Source: Kineosporiaceae bacterium (GTDB lineage Bacteria > Actinomycetota > Actinomycetes > Actinomycetales > Kineosporiaceae). Taken from it: a stretch of DNA of 64,000 nt. A program made the translations under genes and the position numbers. Of this stretch, positions 43,634 to 53,600 are shown piece by piece. Positions within the stretch are counted from its first letter, which is position 1. Every line of letters begins with the position of its first letter. The notes beneath the pieces are model-generated. The model saw nothing but the letters and a program-made list of their open reading frames with translations. It was not told the DNA's origin and made no database searches. The stretch lies in contig JADJPO010000002.1 in assembly GCA_016713225.1 (NCBI GenBank), positions 1,040,871 to 1,104,870 of the forward strand, read 5' to 3'.

Positions 43634-44098
43634 GCCCGCCCGACGGTGCGTGACATGACGCGAAAGCCGCGCGTCACGGCAGAAGCCGACGAAGGGCGAC
43701 GGCAGGTCGAGATCGGTGAAACCGTTGGCCACGTAGAACTTTCGAGCACGCGAATTGCCCCTGGCGACATCCAGCACGATGCGTCGCTGCCCTCGCTCGC
43801 GGGCATGGGCCAGTGTGACCCGCAGCAGGGCACGCCCGACGCCGCGACCCTTCAGCTCCGGCCGGACGACGATCCGGCGCAGTTCCAGGCTGCGTCGCGG
43901 CCCGGGCGCCAACACCACGAAACCCGCCACCCGCCCGTCGTGTGTCACCACGAGGTGATGGCTCGTCGGATCGGCGAGAACCTCACGGTGCCAGGCGATC
44001 CCGGTGGTGCCGAGGTGGCGCGAGACCTCCGCCGATTGCTCCAGGCGGGAGACCGCGTAGAGGTCGGCGGAGGTGGTGGGACGCAGTTCCAGGCGCAT
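43634..44098 (-). CDS. GNAT family acetyltransferase
   Basis: About 150 residues of N-acetyltransferase: LRPTTSADLYAVSRLEQ, VAGFVVLAPGPRRSLELRRIVV, the acetyl-CoA loop VRPELKGRGVGRALLRVTLAHA and FYVANGFTDLDLP. The frame has no stop until 42749, deep in xthA, so the true 3' end is probably lost to an indel; I list only the conserved part. A stop in the neighbouring frame lies at 43612. Substrate unknown. Confidence 0.75.
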
Positions 44099-44117
44099 GG
44101 CTGTCCTCGATCACGGG

Positions 44118-45626
44118 TCAACTGAGCAGGTAGTCGACCACATCACGCGCGGTGTAGCCGAATTCGCCCGAATCCACCGTGCCGCCTCGAGCGGCCGTGA
44201 GCAGTGCCGCCACGCCGGAGAGATCCTCACCGGAGGTCACCAGGGGAGGCTCGATCAACCCGCCCGGACGTCGTTGCCCCAGCCCGGCGCTGGCGAACAA
44301 GGCATTGCACAGGCAGATCCGGCCCTCGGTGTTGGCCTCGCGGCCTCCCTTGCGGGTGTAGGCCCGCAGGGGTTCGGCGGGGCAGCGATAGTCGACGCCG
44401 CCGTCCTCGCGACGAAATGCCGAGCGCAGTGCACCCAGGTCGCACACCGGCTGACGTGCCTCGTGCACGGCCGCCTCGGTGAGGGTTCCGGGCAACTCGA
44501 CCACGCGGAACGGGAAACCGGTCGGTGAGGCCCGCCAGTCGGCGCGCACCTGCAGGTCACCGGCCAGCACCCGGGCGCGCACCATGGCCACCAGCTCGGG
44601 GTCGAAGCCCGAGTCGTCGCAGTAGGCGAAGACGGTGCCGACCTGAATCCCCGCGGCGCCGGAGGCCAGGGCCTCGCGGAACCGTTCCGGGCTGCCGTAC
44701 GAACCGGCCAGCCAGTACGGCAGGCCGAGAGCGGCGAGGGTGGGCAGGTCGACCACGTCGCGGTCGTCGTAGACCGGCTGCCCGATCGGGTCGAGCCGGC
44801 GTGGCCCGCGCGGTGGGGCGTTGTGGCCACCGGCGCTCGGCCCCTCGACCACGAAACCGCTGGGGCGGGTGTCGGGGTTCTCGGCCAGGGCGGTGGCCAG
44901 GTCCGTCGAGGCGACGATGGCCAGTACTCGAGGCAGAGCCAGCGGTGCCAGGGCGGTGGCGGCGTCCGGGCGCACCTGCGCCGGGTCGAACCGAACGTCG
45001 CCCAGGCCGTCGCTGGACCGTGCTCCCTGCACCTTGATCGAGAAGGCGACCGGCGCGTGCCGGGCCAGGGTCCGGGTCAGCTCGGGGATCTCGGCCGGGC
45101 TGCCGGCGCCGACCAGCACGTAGTCGACCCCGGCGAGCATCGCGCCGTACAGCGCCGACGGCAGCGGCAGCTCGATCTTGCGCAGGTAGTTGACGCCGAC
45201 CACGCCGTCGTGGCCCTCCTTGGCCAGGAACACCTCGACGAAGTTGGCGGCGGTGGTGAGCTGCACCGTGCGGCGTCCGGACTCGATGGTGTGGCGGGGA
45301 ACCTGCCGGTAGAGCGCGTCCGGGGCGATGCCGCCCTCGACGAAGTAGGCGTCCAGGATCCACTGCGCCACCTCGGGTACCGGGAAGGCGGCCAGTGCCC
45401 GCCGGACGTGCCCACCCGGGTCGCCGTGCTGCAACCGCCGGGTGCACAGCACGTCGAGCGCGGTGCCCGAGACGACCCCGAGTTGGCCGGTCAACGACAC
45501 CGCCCGGGCCAGCCCCCAGTCGGAGACGGCGACGCCCATGCCGCCCTGGATGATCTGCGGCAGGGCGTCCGATCGCTCAGGTCGCGCGCCTGAGCTGGGG
45601 GGTGTGGACGGCGTGGCTGGACTCAC
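44118..45626 (-). CDS. Nitronate monooxygenase family flavoprotein
   Basis: A 502-residue TIM-barrel FMN protein of the long 2-nitropropane-dioxygenase group. Seen: IIQGGMGVAVSDWGLARAVSL, VGVNYLRKIELPLPSALYGAMLAGVDYVLVGAG, the FMN segment FVVEGPSAGGHNAPP and GIQVGTVFAYCDDSG. The C-terminus has four Cys (CDLG, CPAE, CLCN) and may bind metal. GTG 45626 follows GAGAGG; the extra open frame upstream covers the operator. Substrate may be a nitronate or a 2-enoyl-type compound. Confidence 0.87.
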   Translation of the reverse strand: MSPATPSTPPSSGARPERSDALPQIIQGGMGVAVSDWGLARAVSLTGQLGVVSGTALDVLCTRRLQHGDPGGHVRRALAAFPVPEVAQWILDAYFVEGGIAPDALYRQVPRHTIESGRRTVQLTTAANFVEVFLAKEGHDGVVGVNYLRKIELPLPSALYGAMLAGVDYVLVGAGSPAEIPELTRTLARHAPVAFSIKVQGARSSDGLGDVRFDPAQVRPDAATALAPLALPRVLAIVASTDLATALAENPDTRPSGFVVEGPSAGGHNAPPRGPRRLDPIGQPVYDDRDVVDLPTLAALGLPYWLAGSYGSPERFREALASGAAGIQVGTVFAYCDDSGFDPELVAMVRARVLAGDLQVRADWRASPTGFPFRVVELPGTLTEAAVHEARQPVCDLGALRSAFRREDGGVDYRCPAEPLRAYTRKGGREANTEGRICLCNALFASAGLGQRRPGGLIEPPLVTSGEDLSGVAALLTAARGGTVDSGEFGYTARDVVDYLLS

Positions 45627-45675
45627 GGGATCACCTCTCGACGCGACCACCGCGGAATGGGTGATCCACAATACC

Positions 45676-45705
45676 TACGCTAGCGTAACCTACGCTGTCG
45701 TAGGT
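45676..45705. promoter_or_regulatory. Double palindromic operator before the nitronate monooxygenase gene
   Basis: Two abutting palindromes: TACGCTAGCGTA (45676-45687, perfect 12 bp) and ACCTACGctgtCGTAGGT (45688-45705, 7-bp arms). They share CTACGCT half-sites and resemble TetR-family operators. They lie 50 bp upstream of the start. No TetR gene is adjacent. Confidence 0.7.
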
Positions 45706-45776
45706 TGCTCGGGAGGTAGGGCCCGCGGGTCCTTCTACCATGGTCACAGTGCTTGATCCAGGTCCAGACTGGGGTC

Positions 45777-46958
45777 ATGGTCACGGTGTCACCCAGGCAA
45801 CTCGCCTGGCTGGAGGAGGAAATCGTCGGCTGGCGGTCTGACGGTCTGGTGACCGATGAGGCCGCCACCGCCATCCGCTCGCGATATGTCGCCGGACGCC
45901 GGCTCTCGCTCATCACGGTGGTGGTGAGTCTGGGAGCGGCCTTCGTCTCCGTCGGAGTGATCTGGTTGGTCGCCGCCAATCTCGATCAGCTCTCACCCCT
46001 GGTGCGGTTCGCCCTGGTGGTGATGTTGTGGCTCGGCCTGGTGATCGCCGCCGAGCTGCTCGCCGAACGCCACACCGGTGAGCAGGCCTCGCCCCTGGTC
46101 GGTGGTGCCCGGTTGCTGGGGACGGCAGCGTTCGGTGCGGTGATCTTCCAAGCCGCCCAGAGCCTGCAGGTCCCGGCCTACTCCGCCTCGTTGATCGGCT
46201 GGTGGGCACTCGGCGCCTTGCTGTACGCCTATGCGGTGGACGGCGTGGCGCCCCTGATCCTGGGCGTTCTCACCGCCGCAGTGTGGTTCGCCTGGCAGAG
46301 CGCCGCAGCCGCCGACGGGGTGCGGGGCTTCGCGCTCGCGCTGCTGCTGGGAGCCGTTGTGGCGACGGCCACCGCGGTCGGGCACGCAGCACGGTGGCGG
46401 GCTCACGACGCCACGCCCTGGCGGCTGGCCGGTTCGACACTGGTGCTGGTCGGCTTGTTCATCGCCGCCCTGCCCTGGTTCGAGACTCGTGATCATCCCT
46501 GGACGACCACGACGATCGTCGTGGCGGTGCTCGCCGGGCTCGCCGCCCCGCTGGCCGGGCTCGTCGGCGACCGTCTCGACCGAGCGGAGGTGGGCGCGAT
46601 CGTGGCGGCCGCTGCGGCGGGGATCGGCCTGCTGACCTGGGTCGACAGCAGCAGCGGCGACGAACTCAGCACTCCTGATGCACTGCGGGCCGTGGTCGCG
46701 GTCCTGGTCTACCTCGTGGTGGCCGGCGCTCTGGCGGTGATCGGAACCCGCCGAGATCTACCCGCCTTGACCGGGCTGGCCACCGCCGCCCTGATCGTGT
46801 TCACCACGGTGCAGAGCTTCGCCGTGTTCGCACGGATCATCACCGGGGCCACGCTGTTCCTGATCGTGGGTGCAGTGTTGCTGGCCAGCGGCTACGGCTT
46901 CGACCGGGCCCGCCGGCGACTGGTGGCCGAGCTGGCGCAGGGAGGTGACCAGTCATGA
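45777..46958 (+). CDS. DUF2157 membrane protein
   Basis: A 393-residue protein. A short cytoplasmic N-terminus (QLAWLEEEIVGWRSDGLVTDEAATAI) precedes about ten to twelve membrane segments, as in DUF2157. ATG 45777 is used. Its stop overlaps the start of the GDYXXLXY gene (ATGA); the two families are commonly found together. Function is not known. Confidence 0.88.
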   Translation: MVTVSPRQLAWLEEEIVGWRSDGLVTDEAATAIRSRYVAGRRLSLITVVVSLGAAFVSVGVIWLVAANLDQLSPLVRFALVVMLWLGLVIAAELLAERHTGEQASPLVGGARLLGTAAFGAVIFQAAQSLQVPAYSASLIGWWALGALLYAYAVDGVAPLILGVLTAAVWFAWQSAAAADGVRGFALALLLGAVVATATAVGHAARWRAHDATPWRLAGSTLVLVGLFIAALPWFETRDHPWTTTTIVVAVLAGLAAPLAGLVGDRLDRAEVGAIVAAAAAGIGLLTWVDSSSGDELSTPDALRAVVAVLVYLVVAGALAVIGTRRDLPALTGLATAALIVFTTVQSFAVFARIITGATLFLIVGAVLLASGYGFDRARRRLVAELAQGGDQS

Positions 46959-47467
46959 CCGGCATGACCGGCACGACCGGCTCAGGCGGTCTGCTCGCCA
47001 CGCGTCGGCGCCGGGTGGCGCTCGTCGTCCTGGCTCAGGTGGCGATCCTGGTGGTGGCGGTCTCGGGTCAGCTGTCGGCCCGGGTGCTCGGGCAGGACTA
47101 CCGGTTGCGGGTGGCGGCGTACGACCCGATCGACCCGTTCCGCGGCGCCTACGTCGAGCTCAGCTATCCCGAGCTGTTCCCACCCGACGTCGTCACCGAC
47201 GGGTCCTCGGGGCAGGTCTACGTCACCTTGGTGACCCAGGACGGCATCAGCCGGGCCGGTACCAGGGGCAGCTCGCGACCGGCCTCGGGGCCGTACCTGC
47301 GCTGCGAGCGGGACGTCCGACCGCGCTGCGGGATCGAGCACCTGTTCCTGCCGCAGGACCAGGCGCTCAGTCTGCAACTCGCGCTGCAGAACAGCTCGGC
47401 CGTGGCGACCATCAGGGTCGACTCGCGCGGTCACGCCGCCCTGGTGTCGGTCGACCCACCCCGGTGA
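46955..47467 (+). CDS. GDYXXLXY domain protein
   Basis: A 170-residue protein with one N-terminal membrane anchor (VALVVLAQVAILVVAVSG) and the family motif in GQDYRLRVAAYDPIDPFRGAYVELSY. The rest is a small beta-rich exported domain with two Cys (CERDVRPRC). Cotranscribed with DUF2157. Unknown role. Confidence 0.87.
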   Translation: MTGMTGTTGSGGLLATRRRRVALVVLAQVAILVVAVSGQLSARVLGQDYRLRVAAYDPIDPFRGAYVELSYPELFPPDVVTDGSSGQVYVTLVTQDGISRAGTRGSSRPASGPYLRCERDVRPRCGIEHLFLPQDQALSLQLALQNSSAVATIRVDSRGHAALVSVDPPR

Positions 47468-47500
47468 GGCCGAGCCGTCGCGGGTGCCTACGATCGGCGC

Positions 47501-48007
47501 GTGACGACGTCCCTTCGCCCTGCGCGTCCCGGTGACCTGCCCGACATCGTGCACTTGGTCCGTGACCTGGCGGCCTACGAGCGCGAGCCGGACGCCGTCC
47601 ACGCCACCGAGGCGCACTTTCGTGCCGCGCTGTTCCCGGACGACGCGGCGCCCACGGCGTTCTGTCACGTCGCGTGCGTGAGCGAGGACGGCGAGGAGCA
47701 GGTGGTGGGCCTGGCGGTGTGGTTCCTGTCGTTCTCGACCTGGACCGGCACCAACGGCATCTGGCTCGAGGACCTGTTCGTGCGCCCCGAGTTCCGTGGC
47801 CTGGGCTTGGGCCGTGACCTCCTCGCGACGCTGGCCGGCATCTGTACCGAGCGCGGCTACCACCGGCTCGAATGGTGGGTGCTGGACTGGAACGCGCCGA
47901 GCATCGCCTTCTACGAGTCCATCGGCGCGCGGGCGCAGGACGAGTGGACCCGCTATCGGCTGGACGGCGCGGCGCTGACGGCGCTTCAGAGCCCGGGTAG
48001 CCGCTGA
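47501..48007 (+). CDS. GNAT acetyltransferase, diamine acetyltransferase-like
   Basis: A 168-residue enzyme. RPARPGDLPDIVHLVRDLAAYE and the acetyl-CoA loop FVRPEFRGLGLGRDLLATLA, then WWVLDWNAPSIAFYESIGA, match the spermidine/diamine acetyltransferase group. Start GTG 47501. Its 3' end overlaps convergent manA by 22 bp. Polyamine or thialysine substrates are plausible but unproven. Confidence 0.88.
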   Translation: MTTSLRPARPGDLPDIVHLVRDLAAYEREPDAVHATEAHFRAALFPDDAAPTAFCHVACVSEDGEEQVVGLAVWFLSFSTWTGTNGIWLEDLFVRPEFRGLGLGRDLLATLAGICTERGYHRLEWWVLDWNAPSIAFYESIGARAQDEWTRYRLDGAALTALQSPGSR

Positions 48008-49248
48008 CCGCCCGCGCTGGCGCGGAACACCTCACCGGGCCCGCTGATCGAGATGGTGCCGCCGCCGCTGGCGCCGACGAAGGCCGATTGGCCCGGCTGC
48101 AAGGTCAGCGCGGTGCCGGGACAGGTGACGGTGACCGGCCCGGAGGTACACAACAGGATCTGTGGCCCGGCGATGCCCGGGTAGAGCGCGACCGGCGCGA
48201 CATCGGTCACCCAGATGCGGCTGAGCTGGAACTCCGCGGCGTCCGGCACCCAGGCCACCTCGTACGGGCTGAGCCAGGTGAACGGAACGTCCCGCACCGG
48301 CCGGCTGTCGCCGTCCACGATGTGGAGCATCTCGTCGACGGCGACGTGCTTGTGGGTCAATCCGGCCCGTAGCACGTTGTCGGAGTTGCCCATGATCTCG
48401 ACACCGAGCCCGTACAGGTAGGCGTGCGGGGCGCCGGAGGGGATGAACATCACCTCGCCCGGCTCCAGCCGGATCAGGTCGAGCAGCAACGGCGCCGCGA
48501 CCATCGGGTCGTGGGGGTGCTGCTGCACCAGCCGGCTGGCCCAGGTCAGGGCACGGCGGTCATCGGGTGACAGCACGGACTCGGCGTGCGGACCGGCCTG
48601 CGCGAGCAGGCGACGCGACTCGCGGCCGACCTCCTCGACGAAGCCCTGGCGATCGTCGTCCGGCCAGGTCACCAGGTGGCGCATCACGTTCTCGAGCAGA
48701 TGCTGTTCGCTGCCGTGACCGATCAGCAGCCCGGCGAGCAGGCCGGCGCGGTCGGTGCCCAACAGGTTCAGCAGCCGGCCGGCCACGTCCGCCGGGCGGA
48801 AACCGCACAACGCGTCGACCGGCTCGAGCGCGTAGAGCATCTCGGGCTTGGGGAAGGGGTCGACGTAATCGTGGTCACCGAGGACGTCGACCTCGCCGTC
48901 ATAGCCGGCCTTGGCTCGGTCGGCCGACGGGTGCACCTGCAACGACAACGGCCGGGCGATGGCCAGCACCTTGAGCAGGTAGGGCAGCCGGGGCCCGAAG
49001 CGGTCGTGGACGTGACCGCCGAGCATCGTGCCGGGGTGCTGGCTGATGGCCTTGTCCAGCGGCACGACGGTGCCGTCGACCTGGGCCAGCGACGACGGGG
49101 CCGTGCTGTGGGCGCCCATCCACAGTTCCGCCTCCGGCTCGCCGGAGGGGTGGCGCCCCTGCAGACGCGCGAGGGCAGTGGTGGATCCCCAGTCGTAGGT
49201 TCGGACCGGGTTCACCATGCGTTGGGGCCAGGCAGCCAGCACGGTCAT
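47986..49248 (-). CDS. manA: Mannose-6-phosphate isomerase, class I
   Basis: A 420-residue zinc enzyme that interconverts fructose-6-P and mannose-6-P. Seen: YDWGSTTALARLQG, AELWMGAHSTAPS, LPYLLKVLAIARPLSLQVHPS (zinc site), DHNYVD-type DHDYVDPFPKPEMLYAL and SGAPHAYLYGLGVEIMGNSDNVLRAGLTHKHV. Length is normal for the class. It supplies mannose for glycans; GDP-mannose genes are not in the window. Confidence 0.95.
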   Translation of the reverse strand: MTVLAAWPQRMVNPVRTYDWGSTTALARLQGRHPSGEPEAELWMGAHSTAPSSLAQVDGTVVPLDKAISQHPGTMLGGHVHDRFGPRLPYLLKVLAIARPLSLQVHPSADRAKAGYDGEVDVLGDHDYVDPFPKPEMLYALEPVDALCGFRPADVAGRLLNLLGTDRAGLLAGLLIGHGSEQHLLENVMRHLVTWPDDDRQGFVEEVGRESRRLLAQAGPHAESVLSPDDRRALTWASRLVQQHPHDPMVAAPLLLDLIRLEPGEVMFIPSGAPHAYLYGLGVEIMGNSDNVLRAGLTHKHVAVDEMLHIVDGDSRPVRDVPFTWLSPYEVAWVPDAAEFQLSRIWVTDVAPVALYPGIAGPQILLCTSGPVTVTCPGTALTLQPGQSAFVGASGGGTISISGPGEVFRASAGGQRLPGL

Positions 49249-49253
49249 CGAGC

Positions 49254-50621
49254 CTAACCCGTTCGTGATGGCGTGGGTGATCGATCAGGAGTTTCCGTCA
49301 GGGACCAGGTCACCCCTGCGGGGGTGTCCCGGATCTCGAGCCCGGCGGCGAGCAACCGGTCGCGGATCAGGTCGCCGGTGGCGAAGTCACGGTGTGTTCG
49401 GGCCTGCGTGCGCAGGTCGAGGGCCAGATCGACGAACGGCCGGACGACGTCCGCGGGGTCGCCGGCCCCGGCCCGGGCCAGGTCGCCGAGCCGGAAGACC
49501 ATCGAGCGCAGGGTGCGTCGGGCACGAGAGGTCTCGTCGCTCTGGAGTGAGTCGGTGCTCCAGGCCACGATGGCGGCGTCCAGGTCGAGGATCGCGCTCA
49601 CGCACCCGTCGACGTCCCGGGCGGCCAGCGCCGCCTCGAACGCCTCGCGGGACCGTTCGGTGTGTTCGGCGAGCGAGGTGGGTTCGGGCGCTTCGGGTAC
49701 GTCGTCCTGGGCGGCATCGGCCGAGTCGTCCGAGTCGTCCGAGTCGTCGGAGTCGTCGGAGTCGTCAAGGTCCGGTTCGTCGGAGTCGTGGCTCGCGGGG
49801 GGAGGCACGGTGGTGGGGTCGGCGACTCCGCGCAGCGCGGCGTCCAGGGACGCGATCGAGAGCTGGTCGCCGGCCACCAGCGTGCGGACGGCGCCGCGGC
49901 GGCGGATGGTCACCCGGCCGTTGCCGCCGACGGTGACCGTGCCGGCCTCGGTGTCGATCACGACCGCGGTGTGTTCGTCGATCCCGAGCACGCCCACCTC
50001 GTCCGGCAACATCGCTTCCAGCGCAGCGAGTCTCGGCTCGCCCAGGTAGCAGAACCGAGTGTCGTAGACACCGCCCTCGGCATTGTCGAAGTGAGGGATG
50101 ACGACCGCGCGGATGCCGGTCAGCGCGCCGAGCACGTCGAGCCCGTCGTGCCAGAACGGGGTGGCCCCGGCCTTGTAGATCTCGTAGACCGGCACGGTGT
50201 GGGTGCCCACGGTGCAGGCTGCGGCGGAGCCGAAGACCAGCGTCCCGCCGCGCGCCGCGACGTCCAGCAGCGCCGGGGGGATGGCGGTGTCGCGCCATTG
50301 CGCCAGGGCATAGGTCGGGCTACCGGGGCCGGCGAACGCCCAACGTGAGCGAGCCAGCAGCGCGAGCGTCCGCTCCTGATCGACCGGGTCGATCTCGCGG
50401 GTGCGCCAGGTGGCCAGCTGGACGTCGACGCCGACCGAGTCGGCGAAGTAGGTGCGGGTCTTGGTGACCAGGTCCTCGGCGTTCATCTGGAAGCCGAACG
50501 TGGTGTCGAGCATCACCGCCGGTCCGGCCTCGGGCACGTCCGATCGCGCCAGGACGGCACGGTGCGCCTTGACCATGGTCGGGGCGGTCTCACCCGACCC
50601 CATGATCACCAGCAGGCTCAT
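49254..50621 (-). CDS. Amidotransferase/peptidase-E-like protein fused to a CysRS-like tail
   Basis: A 455-residue two-part protein. The N-terminal ~240 residues have a peptidase S51/GATase-1-like fold: LVIMGSGETAPTM, FAGPGSPTYALAQWRDT, LVFGSAAACTVGTHTVPVYEIYK and VVIPHFDNAEG. An acidic Ser/Asp repeat (DDSDDSDDSDDSDDS) links to about 145 residues that resemble the helical C-terminus of cysteinyl-tRNA synthetase, ending TGDLIRDRLLAAGLEIRDTPAGVTW. No synthetase HIGH or KMSKS motif is present. The role is unknown. Confidence 0.8.
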   Translation of the reverse strand: MSLLVIMGSGETAPTMVKAHRAVLARSDVPEAGPAVMLDTTFGFQMNAEDLVTKTRTYFADSVGVDVQLATWRTREIDPVDQERTLALLARSRWAFAGPGSPTYALAQWRDTAIPPALLDVAARGGTLVFGSAAACTVGTHTVPVYEIYKAGATPFWHDGLDVLGALTGIRAVVIPHFDNAEGGVYDTRFCYLGEPRLAALEAMLPDEVGVLGIDEHTAVVIDTEAGTVTVGGNGRVTIRRRGAVRTLVAGDQLSIASLDAALRGVADPTTVPPPASHDSDEPDLDDSDDSDDSDDSDDSADAAQDDVPEAPEPTSLAEHTERSREAFEAALAARDVDGCVSAILDLDAAIVAWSTDSLQSDETSRARRTLRSMVFRLGDLARAGAGDPADVVRPFVDLALDLRTQARTHRDFATGDLIRDRLLAAGLEIRDTPAGVTWSLTETPDRSPTPSRTG

Positions 50622-50645
50622 GCTCGGCTCGCTCTCATCGATCCA

Positions 50646-53600
50646 TCATCGGGCCTTGACCAGCCCGGCAACCACGTCCAGGCGATCCTCGGCGACGGCC
50701 AGCCGAAAGGCATCCTGACAGCGGGCCCGAGCCCCCTCGGTCAGCCGAGTCCCGCCGAAGATGCGGTGAGTGGCCCGGAACAGGTCCTCCGGGGTGATGC
50801 CCATGGCCCCCTGCGCCAGGTCGGTCAATGCATTCGCGAGCTCACGCAGCGCGACGTCCTCCAGCGGCCGGTCCCGGGCCGGACCGTCGAATGTGCGGTA
50901 CCCCCGCCAGGTGCGCGGATCGCGCTCGCGGGGCCAGATGAACCCCTCTGCGTCGCGGACCAGGTCCGGCGGGACGGCGGCCGAGATCTCCTGCTGTCGC
51001 TGCGGTTGCAGTCGGGTCACCCCGAAACGGCGCACCACCGATCGCGCCAGCCGGGCCGGTGAGATCGGTCCCTCGGCGGACACCGCCTCGCGGATCGCGA
51101 CCAGGACCGGTTCGACGCGTCGCCCGGGGCCCAACCGGGCCAGCACCGACGGCGGCCCGGCGATGGGGGGTTCGTAGGGCACGAACGGCTCGGCCCAGCG
51201 TGAGCCGGCGCCGAGGGAAGCGGTCGGAGCCGTCGTCGTCATCGGCGTGGTCGGCGCCGGATCCTCGGGTTCGAGGCGGTGCGCGGGGTTCGCCTCGGTG
51301 AGGGTGCTGACCCGAGTGATCACCCGCTCCGGCCGGCGCATCGGCCGGCCGGCGGCCTGCCGCGCCTGCTCGATCACCTGGTCGAGGATCGGTTCGGGAT
51401 CGCGTAACCAGGCGGGTAACCAGATCCGGGCGACGTCCGGCCAGGCCATGATGTCGCGCAGCACGGTGACGGGCAGGGCGTCGCGGTCGGCGGTGGTGCG
51501 GCGTCGGCCCCAGACAGGTGAATCGAGCAGGACGGCGAGAACCGCGGGCGCGCCGTCCGGGGCTCCCGGGGCACTGACGGCCAGGTCCACCCGGAACTCC
51601 GACAACCCCAGCCCGGTCTGCACCTGCACGCCACGCTCCCGCAGCCGGGTGGCGATCTGGTCGCGGTGCCGATCCACCGGAGCCGGTCGGGCCGGCGTGA
51701 GGGTGCGGTCGCCGCCCGCCCGGGCCTGCTCCAGGAAGTCGCGCAGGTCGCGGATGCCGATCGAGGACGTCGCCTCCACCCGGAGGTGCTCGGGATCGAA
51801 GGAGGAGAACACCATCACCCGGCGCCGGGCACGGGTGATGGCCACGTTGAGCCGGCGCTGCCCGCCGACCCGGTTGAGCGGGCCGAAGTTCAGCGGCAGG
51901 GTGCCGTTCGCGGTGGGGGAGAAGGCGGTCGAGAACAGCACCACGTCGCGCTCGTCGCCCTGCACGTTCTCGAGGTTCTTCACGAAGACGCCGTCGTGGC
52001 GGTCGTCCAGCGATTCGGCCAGCCCCGGCCGGCCGGCGTCGACCAGCAGCTGCTCGATCAGGGCGCGTTGCTGGATGTTGAACGTCACCACGCCCAGCGA
52101 GCGTTCACCGGCGCTCCAGCGGCGCAACACCTCGTCGGCAACGGCCCGGGCCTCGATCGGGTTGGTGCGCAGCAGCCCCTCGTCGGCGCCGTCGGCCGAG
52201 CGTCGCGCCGAGCGGTGGAACGTGCCCTCGACCCGGGTCAGGCTCAGCCCGCTGTCGAGCGCGCGGCCCGGCACGGTCGGGAAGGACTGCAGCTTGCCCT
52301 CGTAGTACCGCCCGTTGCTGAAGGCGATCAGCGACTCGTCCTGGCTGCGGTAGTGCCAGCTGAGCCAGAGCCGGGGCAGACCTGCCGCGACTGCCTCGGA
52401 GAGCACGCTCTCCTCGTCGGGGACGATGACGTAATCGCTCACCTCGTCGTCCACCTGATCGGGGTCGCCGGGGTGGTCGGCCCGGGCGAAGGAACTGGGC
52501 GGCATCTGCTGGGAATCGCCGGCGATCACCGCGGCGGCGGATCGGCCCAGGGCACCCACGGCGTCGGCCACGGTGATCTGTGAGGCCTCGTCGAAGACCA
52601 CCAGATCGAAGTCCACGGCGCCCGGCGGGACGAACCGGGCCAGCGAGTCGGGGCTGACCAGCACGCACGGTGTCACCTCGGCGATCACCGGGCCGAACTT
52701 CTCGAGCAGCCGGCGCACGCTGAGCCCACCGCGCGATCGGTTCACCTCGCGTTCGAGGGCGGCGACGGTGCCGAGCATCGCCCCGGGCAGGAAGGGCCGA
52801 TGGCCGACGACCGTCGCCGGCAGCACGGTGCGCAGGCCGTCGCGCAGCTGCTTCCCGGCCTCGAGGTAGCGGTCGAGCATGATGTGGTGACCGACCGGGT
52901 CGAACCCCGACAGGCCGGTGGCCTGCAGCCGCTCGTCGACCGAGGCGGCGGCGAGGCCTCGATCGAGGGCGGCGACCGCGTCGCGGGCGCTGATCACGCC
53001 GCTCAGCAGCTGCCAGCGGGCCGCGTCGGCCGTGCCGTCCAGCGCGGCCAGTGCCGCGACCGCGGCGACCCAGCGCCGCAGGGCGTACCCGGCGGGCCGG
53101 TCGGCGGCGCGTTCCCCGGCGCCGGCCGTCCACCGCGCCAGCAGTCCGATATCGGCGCAGTAGCGGGTCTGATCGCTCACGGTGCCGCCGGTGAGGGAAC
53201 GCACCTGCCGCAGGTTCTGCGCTGCGGCGGCGAGCAGCTGGTGGGTGACGGCGGTCAGCGGTGGCTCGGCCGCGCGCGCTTGGCGGACGGCCAGTGCGAG
53301 CGCCGGCGGCAGCCCGGCCAACCGGGCGGAGTCTGCATCGAGGGCCGCGAGGAGTTGCGCGATCCGCTCGGATCCGCTGGCTGACAAGGGGTTCAGGCTC
53401 GGTGGCAGGACGGCGCAACCCGGCAGGGCGCGCCAGCCGGCCACGAGTGCGGCGGCCTGGGCGGCCAGGTCGGCGACCTGTTCCGCCAGGGCGGGTAGTT
53501 CCTTGGCCCGTAGCGGTGCGCCGGGGCGCAGATGCACCAGCAGGGGAGCGGCTGCCGCCAGCACACGCTTCGTGCGACCGATGAAGAAGGAACCGGCGGC

